Source of the DNA: Bondarzewia mesenterica
Taxonomy: Eukaryota > Basidiomycota > Agaricomycetes > Russulales > Bondarzewiaceae
Direction: 5' to 3'
NCBI GenBank assembly: GCA_004802705.1
Contig: SGPL01000148.1
Location: forward strand, 1-61,822
DNA: 61,822 nt
Shown: one piece after another, positions 14,995 through 24,967 of the stretch
Position numbering within the stretch: the first letter of the stretch is position 1
Layout: each line of letters begins with the position of its first letter
Made by a program: the position numbers and the translations under genes
Notes under the pieces: model-generated
The model's database searches: none
What the model was told of the DNA's origin: nothing
What the model saw: the letters and a program-made list of their open reading frames with translations, nothing else

Positions 14995-17900
14995 ATGCCC
15001 CCTCGAAAAGGCATTGTAAAATCTGGCAATGCTGGGAACTCTTCTAAATCTTCCATGCCTGGTCCCGGTCAGCAGCCCGCGTCTTCAGATGGGCCATCTT
15101 GTATCGCTTTGTTTCCTCCAGGGTCGAAGTTTCCTCTAAGTTTGCTGAACGAGAGGTAATATTATCATTACATCTCATCATCTTGCGACAGCCCGGACGA
15201 TGTCGACGCCCTATGCCACGCCCTTAACTCATCTAGCATTTAGGTGTCAAAAAAATGGCTGGGAAAAACCTGTTGTTGATACTGTGAGTTGTAATCGTTC
15301 GTAGTCTCCGAATCCTGCTCTTATGATCGTAATGATTCCTTGAAGCGACCGCGGGAGAAGGGCTGGTCTTTTGTCGTCACTCTCAGTCGGCTCGTGCAGA
15401 AAAAAAGGCACGGGTCAAGAGCGAGAATCCGTTCGTTTAGAGCCTCATCCTCCGTATGTTCTTCCTACGTCTCTGGAAGCTCGACATTGGGGTGCTACGT
15501 ATGCTCTTTATCGCGTTCGTCTGCGTCTGTCGGTTGACCTATCGAGTATTAAATTGATGATTACCTCAGTTCTGCAATGGGATTCAGTTAAATCGCGTCT
15601 TGCCTCCAGGTCCACGTGAGTACTGGAATGAGCTCGCTGCCGAGCACAAGAAAGCGGAAGAGCATCAGAAGTGGATGTACGAGGCCGATCCCTTCGCCGC
15701 CCGGAAGGCAGTAGAAGAACGACAGGCGAAAGCAGTAGCAAGAAGGGAGGAGAGTCAGCAAGGGCAAGTTTCAAAGAGCACTAAGGCTCCGAAAGTATCC
15801 AACCAGTTCGCCAACGCTCCGGAAGTTAAGATGGCAGCTGAATTACGCGAACTTGTTGAAGGTGCAATCAAGAAGGTACAAAGGCCCTCTTCAGTTGTTG
15901 GTCGGCCTCGTACTAACCATTCTCCCGCTAGGCCATCGCCCTGTATCCCGAAGCGAAAGACATTGTCCCATCCGTGCTCGCGGAAGAGGATGCGCCAGGG
16001 CTCCTCCAGCAGCTCGGACACTTGGGTTTCAAACCAGCGCAATGTCGAACCGCTATCGACTTCCTTTCCCAGCCCTCTACTCTGACATCCAACCTCTTGC
16101 GCTCAGCACCTCTCGAGGCCTGCATCGAATACCTGGTGCTGCACATCCCGGAGTGCGATCTGCCACAGCGTTTTCTTCCCACAGCTAATTCGTCCAATTC
16201 TTTTATCACCGCTACTCATGGCGGTAAGGACGACCTCAAGAAACGCTGGGTCGAGGAACGCGCAATTAAGCAAGGCGGTTGGCCTGCGCACGTCGTTCGC
16301 GACTGTACAGAAGATGCAAGGCTCGTCGACGATTGGGCCCTTCTTGTTGCTGCATTGAACAAACGACTTGTCGGAGAAGACTGGCATACGGTTTTCAAAC
16401 ATGCCTTGAACGACCACCAAGATGATCGAATAAGCGTTGAAGAGGCAGAAGCGATAGGAGCGTCATATGAAGACGATACTACGCTTGTCATGTCACTCTT
16501 CGTGGCGCCGATCAAAGTGCACTTCGTGATTCCTTCGACCTATACGTACAACAAGGATAGCCACCCCCCACCGATGTATCTGACATCGAATTCTGTTCCT
16601 GCCTATGTTCGACTTCATCTATTGGCGAAACTTCTCGAAGCCTTCAAGCAGGGTGCGATAGTCGATTCAGGTGCCGGTATATGTCTAGGTGCAATGCAAG
16701 TGCTCGAGGAGCAGTGGGGATTGGTTGAGGATCATGGGCCACCGGATATCTCCCTCGTCTTACAGCATTTGATACCCCGGGTTTCTGACCTCGATTCTCT
16801 GGAGGATACTCCATCCCCTTATGTTTCTGACGCTCCACAGGTTATACCGCGGAAGAAAGGGGGCCAACGTCGAAAGGATGTACGAACCGACGCACAGATT
16901 TTGGAGGAATACAAAGCTATGCTTCAGAGAGATCGATTCGTAGCATTGGCTGCCGTGCGCGGAAAGCTTCCTGCTTTCTCCTCGAAAGACGAGTTCTTGG
17001 CTTTGCTCCAAAAGTCCAGGGTGGTTGTGGTCGTCGGTGAGACCGGTGAGTGAACATGACCAACACTTTAAAATTGTGGTGATTCATGTTGGTCATGTAG
17101 GTTCGGGGAAGACAACACAACGTATGTTCGATCAATTTTCCAGACTGCATTGTTCGCTGGATTGTATTTCTTGTAGTCCCTCAGTTCATATTGGATTCTC
17201 TCATCTTATCTGGGAAGGGATCAAAGGCAAATATTTTAGTAACGCAGCCACGTAGGATATCTGCCATCTCCGTTGCTGCCCGTGTTTCAGCAGAGCGTCT
17301 TGATGATGGCTCGGTTGGCTATACCATCCGCGGCGAAAACAAGCGGACAGAAAAGACGAAACTTTTGTTCTGCACTACTGGTGTCGTGCTCAGAAGACTT
17401 AGCTCTGGTGATCGTCTGAAGGACGTGACGCATGTTGTTGTCGACGAGGTATCTATTCTGATTAATCCGTTGTTAAGAAATGCCTGTCCTGATTGCCGCC
17501 ATAGGTTCATGAACGCTCTGTAGACGGTGATTTCTTGTTGCTCGAATTGAAGGAACTCCTGAGCAATCATCCTACGCTCAAGATCATCCTCATGTCCGCT
17601 ACGATCAATCAAGAGACATTCGTGAAGTATTATGATGATGCTCCTCTCTTGACCATACCAGGATTCACACATCCCGTTACGGACAAGTCAGTCAATTCGA
17701 TTCACCTCTTGTTCCATCAGCTTCACACTTCCTTATCAGGTATCTTGAGGACATCCTGCCTGTGATCAGCTACCGCCCGCCGTTGTCACGGCCCGGTAGA
17801 AAGGAGGATGATGAAGAGCAGCGTACAGTGCGGAACAAGTACATCTCAGATGGACTGGATGAACAAACGGCCATTGCCATTCAGACCATATCCCGTTCTG

Positions 17901-20071
17901 ACCACCTCGATTACCAGGTTTGTTCAAAATCGATTTCATGAACTTATCTGACTGCATGTCATGGTATAGCTTATAGTAGCCGTCGTCAATTACATCATAC
18001 CGACCGCACAGGAAAGAGGTGGCATACTGATTTTCCTTCAAGGAGTGCAAGAGATCAGGCAATGCATCGAGATGTTACGTTCGGCGCTGTCAAAGAGCAA
18101 TACCGTCATCTTCCCTCTTCACGCTAATCTATCCAGCGACGAGCAGCGTGCCGTTTTCGCCCCGACATCCAAATGGAAGATCGTCGTCGCAACCAATGTT
18201 GCAGAGGTGGGTCCATCGCTTACTGCTCTTCATTCATATTTCCTCATTTAATTCGTTTCATAGACTTCCATCACTATCGACGATATCATCTACGTCGTAG
18301 ACGCAGGCAAAGTCAAAGAGACCCAGTATGACACTGAGAGCGGTTTGACGAAATTGGTCGAGACTTGGGTTACCCGTGCGGCAGCCAGGCAGCGGCGCGG
18401 GCGTGCAGGGAGAACACGACCCGGTGTATGCTACAAGTTTTATACACGAGCTCAAGAAAAAAAGATGTCGCCATATCCAAGACCTGAAATTCTGCGCGTA
18501 CCCCTCGAGAGCACCTCACTCACGGTGAAGTCGATGCGGGAGAAGGAGGATGTCAAGGTGGGTCGTCAACACTGATTCTCACACTTCCAAGTTGACCGCC
18601 TTGAATAGGCGTTCTTGAGTCGTGCGATCGATCCTCCGGATGTCGCAGCCCTGGATAAAGCATGGGAGATCCTTAGAGAGCTTGGGGCTATTGATGAGAA
18701 TGGAGACTTGACTGCGCTCGGAAGACATATGGTGGGCTTTCAAACGATGCCTTCTGCCCGTTCCTATACTGAGCTTTCCTAGGCGATCCTGCCCGTCGAT
18801 CTGAGACTCGGAAAGGTGGGTGCTCTGCATGCATCCGCAGTTAACGTTGTTCACGATGAATGCCAGATGTTGATTCTTGGTACAATCTTCCGATGCCTTG
18901 GGCCAACCCTCACTATTGCCGCATGTCTTTCTTCGAAGCCCGTATTCTTGAATCCTATGGACAAACGCGACGAGGCTACACAGTGAGTTATATGTGTGAA
19001 TCCGGTCTGTATCTTCTGATAATAGCCCTCCTCCAGAGCTCGTGCCCGATTTGCCGTAGACAAGAGTGACATCCTGACCGACGTCCATGCATACGACGAA
19101 TGCATGCGCCTACGAACCGAAGGAAAATCGTCCAGTTTCATCAAGGCATATTGCGATCAAGTGGGTTGCCTCTCTCCATAACTAACTCGAGATGCTCACT
19201 TCAAGTCCTTCGACAGAACTTCATTTCGCCTTCCACCATCCGAGACATCACCGCCCTCCGCTACGAGCTCTTCACCTCATTAACCTCCCTCTCCCTCGTC
19301 CCGCCCTCAAGCACACCCACCACCTCCTCTCTCAATATACACAGCGCCTCCGCGCCCGTGCTCAAAGCCATCCTCCTCGCCGCGCTGTACCCGCGCGTGG
19401 CCCGAGTGGCACTCCCACGTGGCGCGATCAAGTTCGACCAAGTCGCTGCGGGTACCGTCGCGCGCGAGAACACCGCGAAGGAGTACAGGGCGACGGACAT
19501 GCGCGGCGAGCGCGTGTGGATCCACCCCGCGAGTATCATGTTCGCCGAGCGTGCATGGCGGAGCGGGATCGTCGTCTCGTTCACCCGCGTCGCGACCGGT
19601 CGCGTGTATCTCAGGGACGTCACCGAGGTCCGTGATTTTTCGTTCGACACTCTTTTCGGATCAAACGCTGAAGTCATCGATCCCCACTATCTACAATTTT
19701 CGTCTTCTTTTTATCTGTGTCCTTTACTGTGCAGGTCCCGCTCTACGCCTTACTGCTTTTCGGGGGCCACATAGAGATTAACCACGTCGGCGGCGGGCTC
19801 GTCGTGGGTGGGCACGAAGGGTCACTGAGGCTCAAGGCATGGCCGCGCATCGGGATTCTCGTCCAGCAGCTGCGGTACGTCATACTTTTTTCTCTCCAGA
19901 CACCTCCATGAATCTCCGCTAACACCCGCCGCAGTCGTCTGCTCGACGCCGCGCTTATGCGGTCTGTCGACGCGGGCACGCCGTTGGGGGGGCGGGAGCT
20001 CGGAGAAGGAGGACGACCCCGTCATGCACGCCATGTTGGCCCTTTTGGCTGGGGACGGGTTGACAGGTTGA
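14995..20071 (+). CDS. DExH-box RNA helicase, DHX29/DHX57/Ucp12-like
   Basis: Large cytoplasmic-type DExH RNA helicase, close in layout to DHX29/DHX57, fission yeast Ucp12 and budding yeast YLR419W; a translation-initiation role is inferred only from relatives. About 15 exons. The N-terminus (FPPGSKFPLSLLNER, then GWSFVVTLSRL and EARHWGATYALYRFC) is a double-stranded-RNA-binding-like module. A charged segment (ADPFAARKAVEERQAK), a UBA-like region (LLQQLGHLGFKPAQC) and an RWD-like part follow. Helicase motifs: [71 protein letters not shown], then HA2 and OB-fold. Two +1 homopolymer shifts: seven A at 15400-15406 (six expected) and seven G at 19986-19992 (six expected). With six G the frame ends at 20071; without, it drifts to 20181. 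The Walker A is split by a short intron between GETG and SGKT. Confidence 0.9.
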
Positions 20072-20373
20072 CTCGACATTATTTTCGGAGTGGGGGGAGG
20101 TCAGCCTTTTCGCGTATGCGTGGCGAATCGTATGGGTCTCGTCTCATGGTAGACGGCACCGACACTTGCAGGACGGAGTGATAAATATTAGAAGTCCCCG
20201 AGACACACCTCGGAAAAAGGAGGTGGCGTTAGTACATGGAGTTGGGCGGAATAGCCACCCTTAGCCACCTGTAGCCACTCGTCAACATTTCAATCTTTGT
20301 GCCTCAGGATCCTCCTGTCTGACACCAGCTGGCAATTTCTTTATTTAATCTTCAACTCGTCCTCATCTTCACT

Positions 20374-21843
20374 ATGGCCTCCCAACTACCGTCTGACCAA
20401 GAGAATCTCTCCGAGCAGTTGCAGCTTTTGCAAGAGCTCGGCTGCGCAGCTGTTCGCCAGGCTGCTCGAGTTCATAGCAATCGGGACTTCCGCAGCTCAA
20501 ACACCAACACTGATATTCGCATTCTTGACACCATCGCTCTGTCGCTGACTACTGGAAAGCCCGGTGGTGTTGTGGCAGCCGCATTTGACAGACGCGAGCA
20601 TCTATGCCTCGTTCTCGCAAAGAACGGGGCTCCCACTCCTGAGGACGAGAGCGCCGCACAACGCTTCATTTCTGCCATCACGAATCCTGCGACCAGAAGT
20701 GGATGTGATCTCTTTCCCTTCCTACTTTCACGTTGTCGGGCAAACATGGATAAGCGGATTGCCAATCTGCATAAATCCATCTCTAACTTCTGCGATCTCG
20801 ACCTTGATTCAGCATTGCTGAAATACATGCCGAGATCTACTGAAGAGAAGTTCCCCCATTCGCTTTTTTATCGTGAAATGATGTACCTGGATGCAGAGCC
20901 TTCATTTCACGCCATCATCAGCGATCTTGTCCACGGGTGCTCCAACAATTCCACATTCGAATTAAACCCAGATAACATCTCTTCCTCGTGGGCACAGTAT
21001 GCTAAGCTCTACGTTGTTGCAGACATTCTCGCGCACACTTGTTTCTTAAAAGAACTCACTTCTTCGAATTCAGCGTGCAGGGAAAGGGCAGAAAGGTTGA
21101 AGTGGTGTCTAACCAAGGTCTGCCAATACATTGATGGCATCGACCATCTCATCTGGAAGGTGAAGCGATGGTTCCCGAATGGACAAATTCCCTATCGCTG
21201 GGTCAATGACTCTTTCATTGGCACAGGAGAGGGAACGTTCGAGCTTCGTGATGACCCTATGGATGCCGTGTGGCGTGGATTCGGGTCACACTCTCCTTTG
21301 TCGGCGCAGACCTTGCACACCCTCGCAGAGAAGTTTCCCGATATAGCGCGCAATTGGGAGCAGCAACGCACCGTCACCCCGTGCATTCACGCCGAAATTC
21401 GCATCATTCTCCACCTCAGCTCATCATTGCTCCCGTATGAATCCCGACTCGAAACTATTCAAGAACAACCGGCACAGCAAGCCATAGGCTGCAGCAAACG
21501 AAGTTGCTTTTGTTGTACGCTGTGGATCGATGCTTATAATGATTTTTTCGGGACGAGGTGGGTGACAAGCAGATCTCACGGCAAGCCGTATGCAAATTTT
21601 GGGCTTCCGGGTGCTGCGTGCGAGCATGCAATGGGTCAGGATGGGAGGAGTGCCGTTGATGGAGCTGTTCTGCGTGGCGTTTCAATATGGTTAAAGGATT
21701 CGCTGGCCTGGCTTTTTCCAGGCCAGAGAAGGATCTCCGATGAATATGTTTCGAGTAGCGATGAAAGTTCTGGTGAGGAGGACTGGCGAGGAGCTCTGAT
21801 GCAGCGTATATTGGATACTATGTGGAAGAAGAACAGTCATTAG
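20374..21843 (+). CDS. OTT_1508-like deaminase domain protein
   Basis: Intronless gene of 489 residues in a window where nearly every gene has introns. The C-terminal third holds a cytidine-deaminase-fold zinc site: HAE (His339, Glu341) in TPCIHAEIRIILHL, and a Cys pair in IGCSKRSCFCC (Cys373, then Cys378/380/381). The pattern HAE..GCSKxxCxxC is that of the fungal OTT_1508-like deaminases (Pfam OTT_1508_deam), a family expanded in basidiomycetes and proposed, from comparative genomics, to derive from bacterial polymorphic-toxin deaminases. The N-terminal about 330 residues are alpha-helical, with no signal peptide or membrane segment. The C-terminus is Ser/Glu-rich (YVSSSDESSGEEDW). Biological substrate unknown. 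The ATG at 20374 is the first in frame. Confidence 0.8.
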   Translation: MASQLPSDQENLSEQLQLLQELGCAAVRQAARVHSNRDFRSSNTNTDIRILDTIALSLTTGKPGGVVAAAFDRREHLCLVLAKNGAPTPEDESAAQRFISAITNPATRSGCDLFPFLLSRCRANMDKRIANLHKSISNFCDLDLDSALLKYMPRSTEEKFPHSLFYREMMYLDAEPSFHAIISDLVHGCSNNSTFELNPDNISSSWAQYAKLYVVADILAHTCFLKELTSSNSACRERAERLKWCLTKVCQYIDGIDHLIWKVKRWFPNGQIPYRWVNDSFIGTGEGTFELRDDPMDAVWRGFGSHSPLSAQTLHTLAEKFPDIARNWEQQRTVTPCIHAEIRIILHLSSSLLPYESRLETIQEQPAQQAIGCSKRSCFCCTLWIDAYNDFFGTRWVTSRSHGKPYANFGLPGAACEHAMGQDGRSAVDGAVLRGVSIWLKDSLAWLFPGQRRISDEYVSSSDESSGEEDWRGALMQRILDTMWKKNSH

Positions 21844-22816
21844 CAATATTTCTGGCCGCTGCCCAAATTGCTGTCGAAATTGAAGCATTTTTGTTTGTGA
21901 TGTACCGATTACTCTACGTTGTATTTTAATAACATGTACTACTGTTCTGAGCAAGTAGAGAGACTTCCAAGTGGTCAGTCCAACGGAGGATCGGGAATGA
22001 GAATCACGCAAAGACGCGCCGCGTTGAAGCTTGGCCAACGTTTCTGAGCTCAAACACTTGTATAAGTATAAGTATAATTCTAAACTAAAGCACCAGCACG
22101 CGCACGACCGACTCGTCCCCAGGCGCGTGCGCGTGCGCGTGCGAGGCATGCGCGTAACGTTATCGAGCTCGGGTGGGACGAGCGAGTGAGTATGTAGGAC
22201 TAGGTACGTCAAAAACGTGCTGGTATAGTAAGTATACGACTTTCGACTAAGGTGGACGGCTGTGGGGTAAAAGAGTAAGGAAGCGTTAAGACGTGTGCGT
22301 TTGCGGACTGAATATCGAACAAGCCGGTCAGTCGGCGGGCGGATGGAGGGGGTACAAAAGGAAGGGAGAGGGATGGCATGAAACAAATCAATATGAAGAG
22401 AGGAAGAGGGAGATAGGGAAGGACAAGACGATAGAGTTGAGGGTTGAAACATGAAAGGATGAATTGGAACAAGCGATGGCGATGCGACACGATGTGATAT
22501 ATAATACAGTGCTGTAGCTGGTGCTGTGTGGATGACGACGAGGGCGAGACGAACAAGCGAATAAATACGACGGACACACGCACACATACACGATGTGCAG
22601 AAAAAATGACATGATGACAGGCGGGGTCAAACGGACAAACCAACCAAAAGACGAAAAGAAACGAAAATGCACACGCTCAAAGCTCGGGACTAGAAGTACA
22701 AGTCGATCAGTGAATGCGCCTAAACCTTCAAACACGAGACGCAATCACTCACACGAGCTCGACCAAAGGGGAAAAAAAAATGCGGAACACGAAACGACCA
22801 AGGAAAAAACACCCCA
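21844..22816. other. Convergent 3' intergenic region
   Basis: This lies between the 3' ends of the deaminase gene and the minus-strand fragment. It contains a CGCGTGCGCGTGCG alternating run (about 22120-22140) and TATAAG repeats (about 22060-22075). The long minus-strand open frame across it is pyrimidine-biased and has no motifs. Confidence 0.5.
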
Positions 22817-23729
22817 TCAACGACTAGCCACCCTCGTCCCTGGCGGCACACTATTCGCCCTAACAAGCCCTCCACCCTGCCCGACCTCCGATCCCACCCT
22901 CTCCCTCTTCTGCTCCCACACAGCCGGCTCACCGCCCCCCGCGGGCGCCGACACACGCTTCTTCCCACCACGTCGGCGCTCGACGCACTCCTCAGCATCG
23001 ACGTCTCTAAAGCCCGGCGGGAGCACGTTGTACGGCGGGCCATACGGTTGTGTGCGCGGTGCTGCTGAGGCGGGCGCGTGTGGGGCCGGGGCCAGTACGA
23101 GGGAAATGTAATTTGTGAGGCGGCGATGTGGGGGACTACGGGGGGCATTGTGGGTGGAAGCGGACGTAGGCGGTAAAGGGGAGAAGTGTGGGTCGGTCAC
23201 TTGCGGAACTGGTGTTGTCGGTTGACGGAGGACTGGGGTTGTAGCGGTGGAGGGATTGAGTGGGGATGGACGGGCGTGGGAGGAAAAGAAAGACGTCCTC
23301 GAATGCGGTTTCGACCTCTCTTTCTTATCACTGTCCGAACCTACACAAAAGAAAAACATCAAATCAGCTACTCAAAACCCTCAAAGTCCATGTCCACGTG
23401 ACCGATCCTTACCTTTCTCAGACGTCGTCCTCGATCTCCTCAACTTCCACCCAAACCGTCCCCGCTCCCTCGTACTCTCCGCCACAAAGACATTCTCCAC
23501 CATTTCCTCTTTCGCCTCGTGCCCCGTAAACGTCGCCGGTTGATGTGGCCTCTGATCTTCGACGCGCTCTCCAAGCTCCGACACCCCCATCACACCCTCT
23601 TCTGCCCGACCAGCACTCGACGGACGCTTGCGCCATGGACGTGTCAAGCGGAGACTGACGCGTCTACGATGTTCCGCCGCGTCGGCTGAGGGTGGGGGCG
23701 ATGGCGCTGGAGAGTGCTGCTGGAAAATA
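22817..23729 (-). CDS. 5'-truncated Pro/Ser-rich coding fragment
   Basis: Two minus-strand exons with codon-like composition. The upstream one, about 23729-23410, reads QQHSPAPSPPPSADAA, LTRPWRKRPSS and KLRRSRTTSEKG. A standard intron follows, then a second exon from about 23343 that reads SDSDKKERSKPHSR and RRLTNYISLVLAPAP, ending at 22817. The 5' part is missing: the frame runs straight into the AT-rich block at about 23730, where TTTTCCAG could also be read as an acceptor. No known domain. On the far side of the block the next minus-strand coding sequence is wc-2, so this may be the displaced C-terminal region of WC-2 or the end of a separate gene. Confidence 0.45.
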
Positions 23730-23860
23730 ACAAATTTAAACCCCCATATTTTTTATAACTTTACTATTGAATAATTAAAAGGCGTAGTAGGCGGAGCCAC
23801 TAAATTAAAAATTAAAAAGGGGAGCGGTTGCTCCTTTTTTTCGCTACGCGGGCGGTTAAA

Positions 23861-23924
23861 TTGTTAGATTGTTAGATTGTTAGATTGTTAGCTTGTTAGC
23901 TTGTTAGCTTGTTAGCTGGTTAGC
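23861..23924 (+). repeat. 8-base tandem array, eight copies
   Basis: Eight direct copies of TTGTTAGN: three ending in A, four ending in C, and a last one starting TGGTTAGC. There are no spacers, so this is not a CRISPR array. Confidence 0.85.
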
Positions 23925-24579
23925 AAAACAATTTTTTTGTTTCTTCCGCCCTTATTCATTTTTAGAGATAAAAATGAATTAGTAGGCGAGGCGACTAACG
24001 CTTTATAAAATTTTATATAAAATTTTATTAAGGTGGTATTTCCACCGCGCCCCCGCCTTGTAAAGACTATTTTTTTGAGCGGAGTCCCCTCCTTTAGAGC
24101 AAAGCACATTTTTTTTATATCAAATTTTATTAGCGTAGCTCGCTCCTAATAAAATTTATATAAAATTTTATAAGGCTCCTAATAACAGACTGTTTTATCG
24201 CGCCCGCCCCTTATTCTCGCTACGCGTTTGTGGCTACGCAAGAAGGAGTTGCCCCTTATTCTCTTGCGTAGCAAAAAACAAACGCCTTTTGTCAGAGCTA
24301 GCTCCTTCGGACAAAATTAAGACAAAATTAGGTAGCGAGCGTAGCGAATCAAATTTTATAAAGCCGTAAGGCGAGAAGAATCATTTTTTTTTTGCCTACG
24401 GCTGTGGCTCCTTGCGCTAGCGTATTAAATTGTTTTTTTTTTTTTTTTATCCGTAGGAAAGAAGCAGTAGCAGTAGCTATAAAATTTTATAAAGTTTTGT
24501 TTGGCTAGCGAAGCAAGCCTTTTTTTTACTTTTTTTTTGCGTACTGCTAATCGAAGGCGGCGGAGCTTTTTTTTTTTTA

Positions 24580-24605
24580 CCGAAGGGACCGAAGGGACCG
24601 AAGGA
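24580..24605 (+). repeat. 9-base tandem repeat CCGAAGGGA
   Basis: Nearly three head-to-tail copies inside the mitochondrial-like block, typical of GC clusters in fungal mtDNA. Confidence 0.7.
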
Positions 24606-24680
24606 CCTTTGGGTTGAGCAAAAATAAATACACAAATAACCGGCGAAGCCGCTAAATAACTTCTCTTAAAAAATATAAAT

Positions 24681-24736
24681 ATTCTTTATAATAATTCTTA
24701 TATAGCTCTCTATTCTTTATAATAATTCTTATATAG
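24681..24736 (+). repeat. 25-bp direct repeat pair
   Basis: Identical copies at 24681-24705 and 24712-24736, separated by 6 bp, both starting ATTCTTTATAATAATTCT. Confidence 0.85.
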
Positions 24737-24780
24737 ATCTATATTTTAGATATAAAAATTTAATAATAATAAGCGGAGCC

Positions 24781-24784
24781 NNNN
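24781..24784. other. Four-N gap inside the AT-rich block
   Basis: Explicit gap immediately upstream of a 12-T run and the homing-endonuclease fragment. It marks a join or unresolved homopolymer and is one reason to suspect a chimeric scaffold. Confidence 0.95.
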
Positions 24785-24799
24785 TTTTTTTTTTTTAAT

Positions 24800-24961
24800 A
24801 TGTATCCAATATTAGGAGTTAAAAGGTTAGATTTTGCTGATTTTAAAACAGTAGCAAAAATAATAGAACAAAAAGAGCATTTAAACATAGAGGGTTTTGC
24901 CAAAATAGTAAAAATAGTAGAAACAATGAATTTAGATAGAAAAATTGAAGATAAATCTTAA
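24800..24961 (+). pseudogene. C-terminal fragment of a LAGLIDADG homing endonuclease
   Basis: A 53-residue frame begins MYPILGVKRLDFADFK, continues IIEQKEHLNIEGFAKI and ends in MNLDRK before a TAA at 24959-24961. This is the conserved C-terminal tail of the intron-encoded LAGLIDADG endonucleases found in fungal mitochondrial introns. The two catalytic LAGLIDADG helices are absent, presumably lost at the N gap just upstream. A/T-rich codon use fits a mitochondrial origin. As present here it cannot encode an active nuclease. Confidence 0.8.
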
Positions 24962-24967
24962 ATTGTT

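Noticed and set aside
15400..15406. Programmed ribosomal frameshift or transcriptional slippage at A7 runs
   Set aside because: The same kind of one-base shift occurs at G, T, C and A runs in unrelated genes and in both directions, so sequencing error explains it more simply.
21691..22587. Minus-strand open frame of about 300 codons after the deaminase gene
   Set aside because: Tyr/Ser/Leu-biased by composition, no motif, and it overlaps the end of the deaminase coding sequence.
23861..23924. Possible CRISPR-like array
   Set aside because: Eight-base units without spacers in a eukaryotic/mitochondrial context; a simple tandem repeat.
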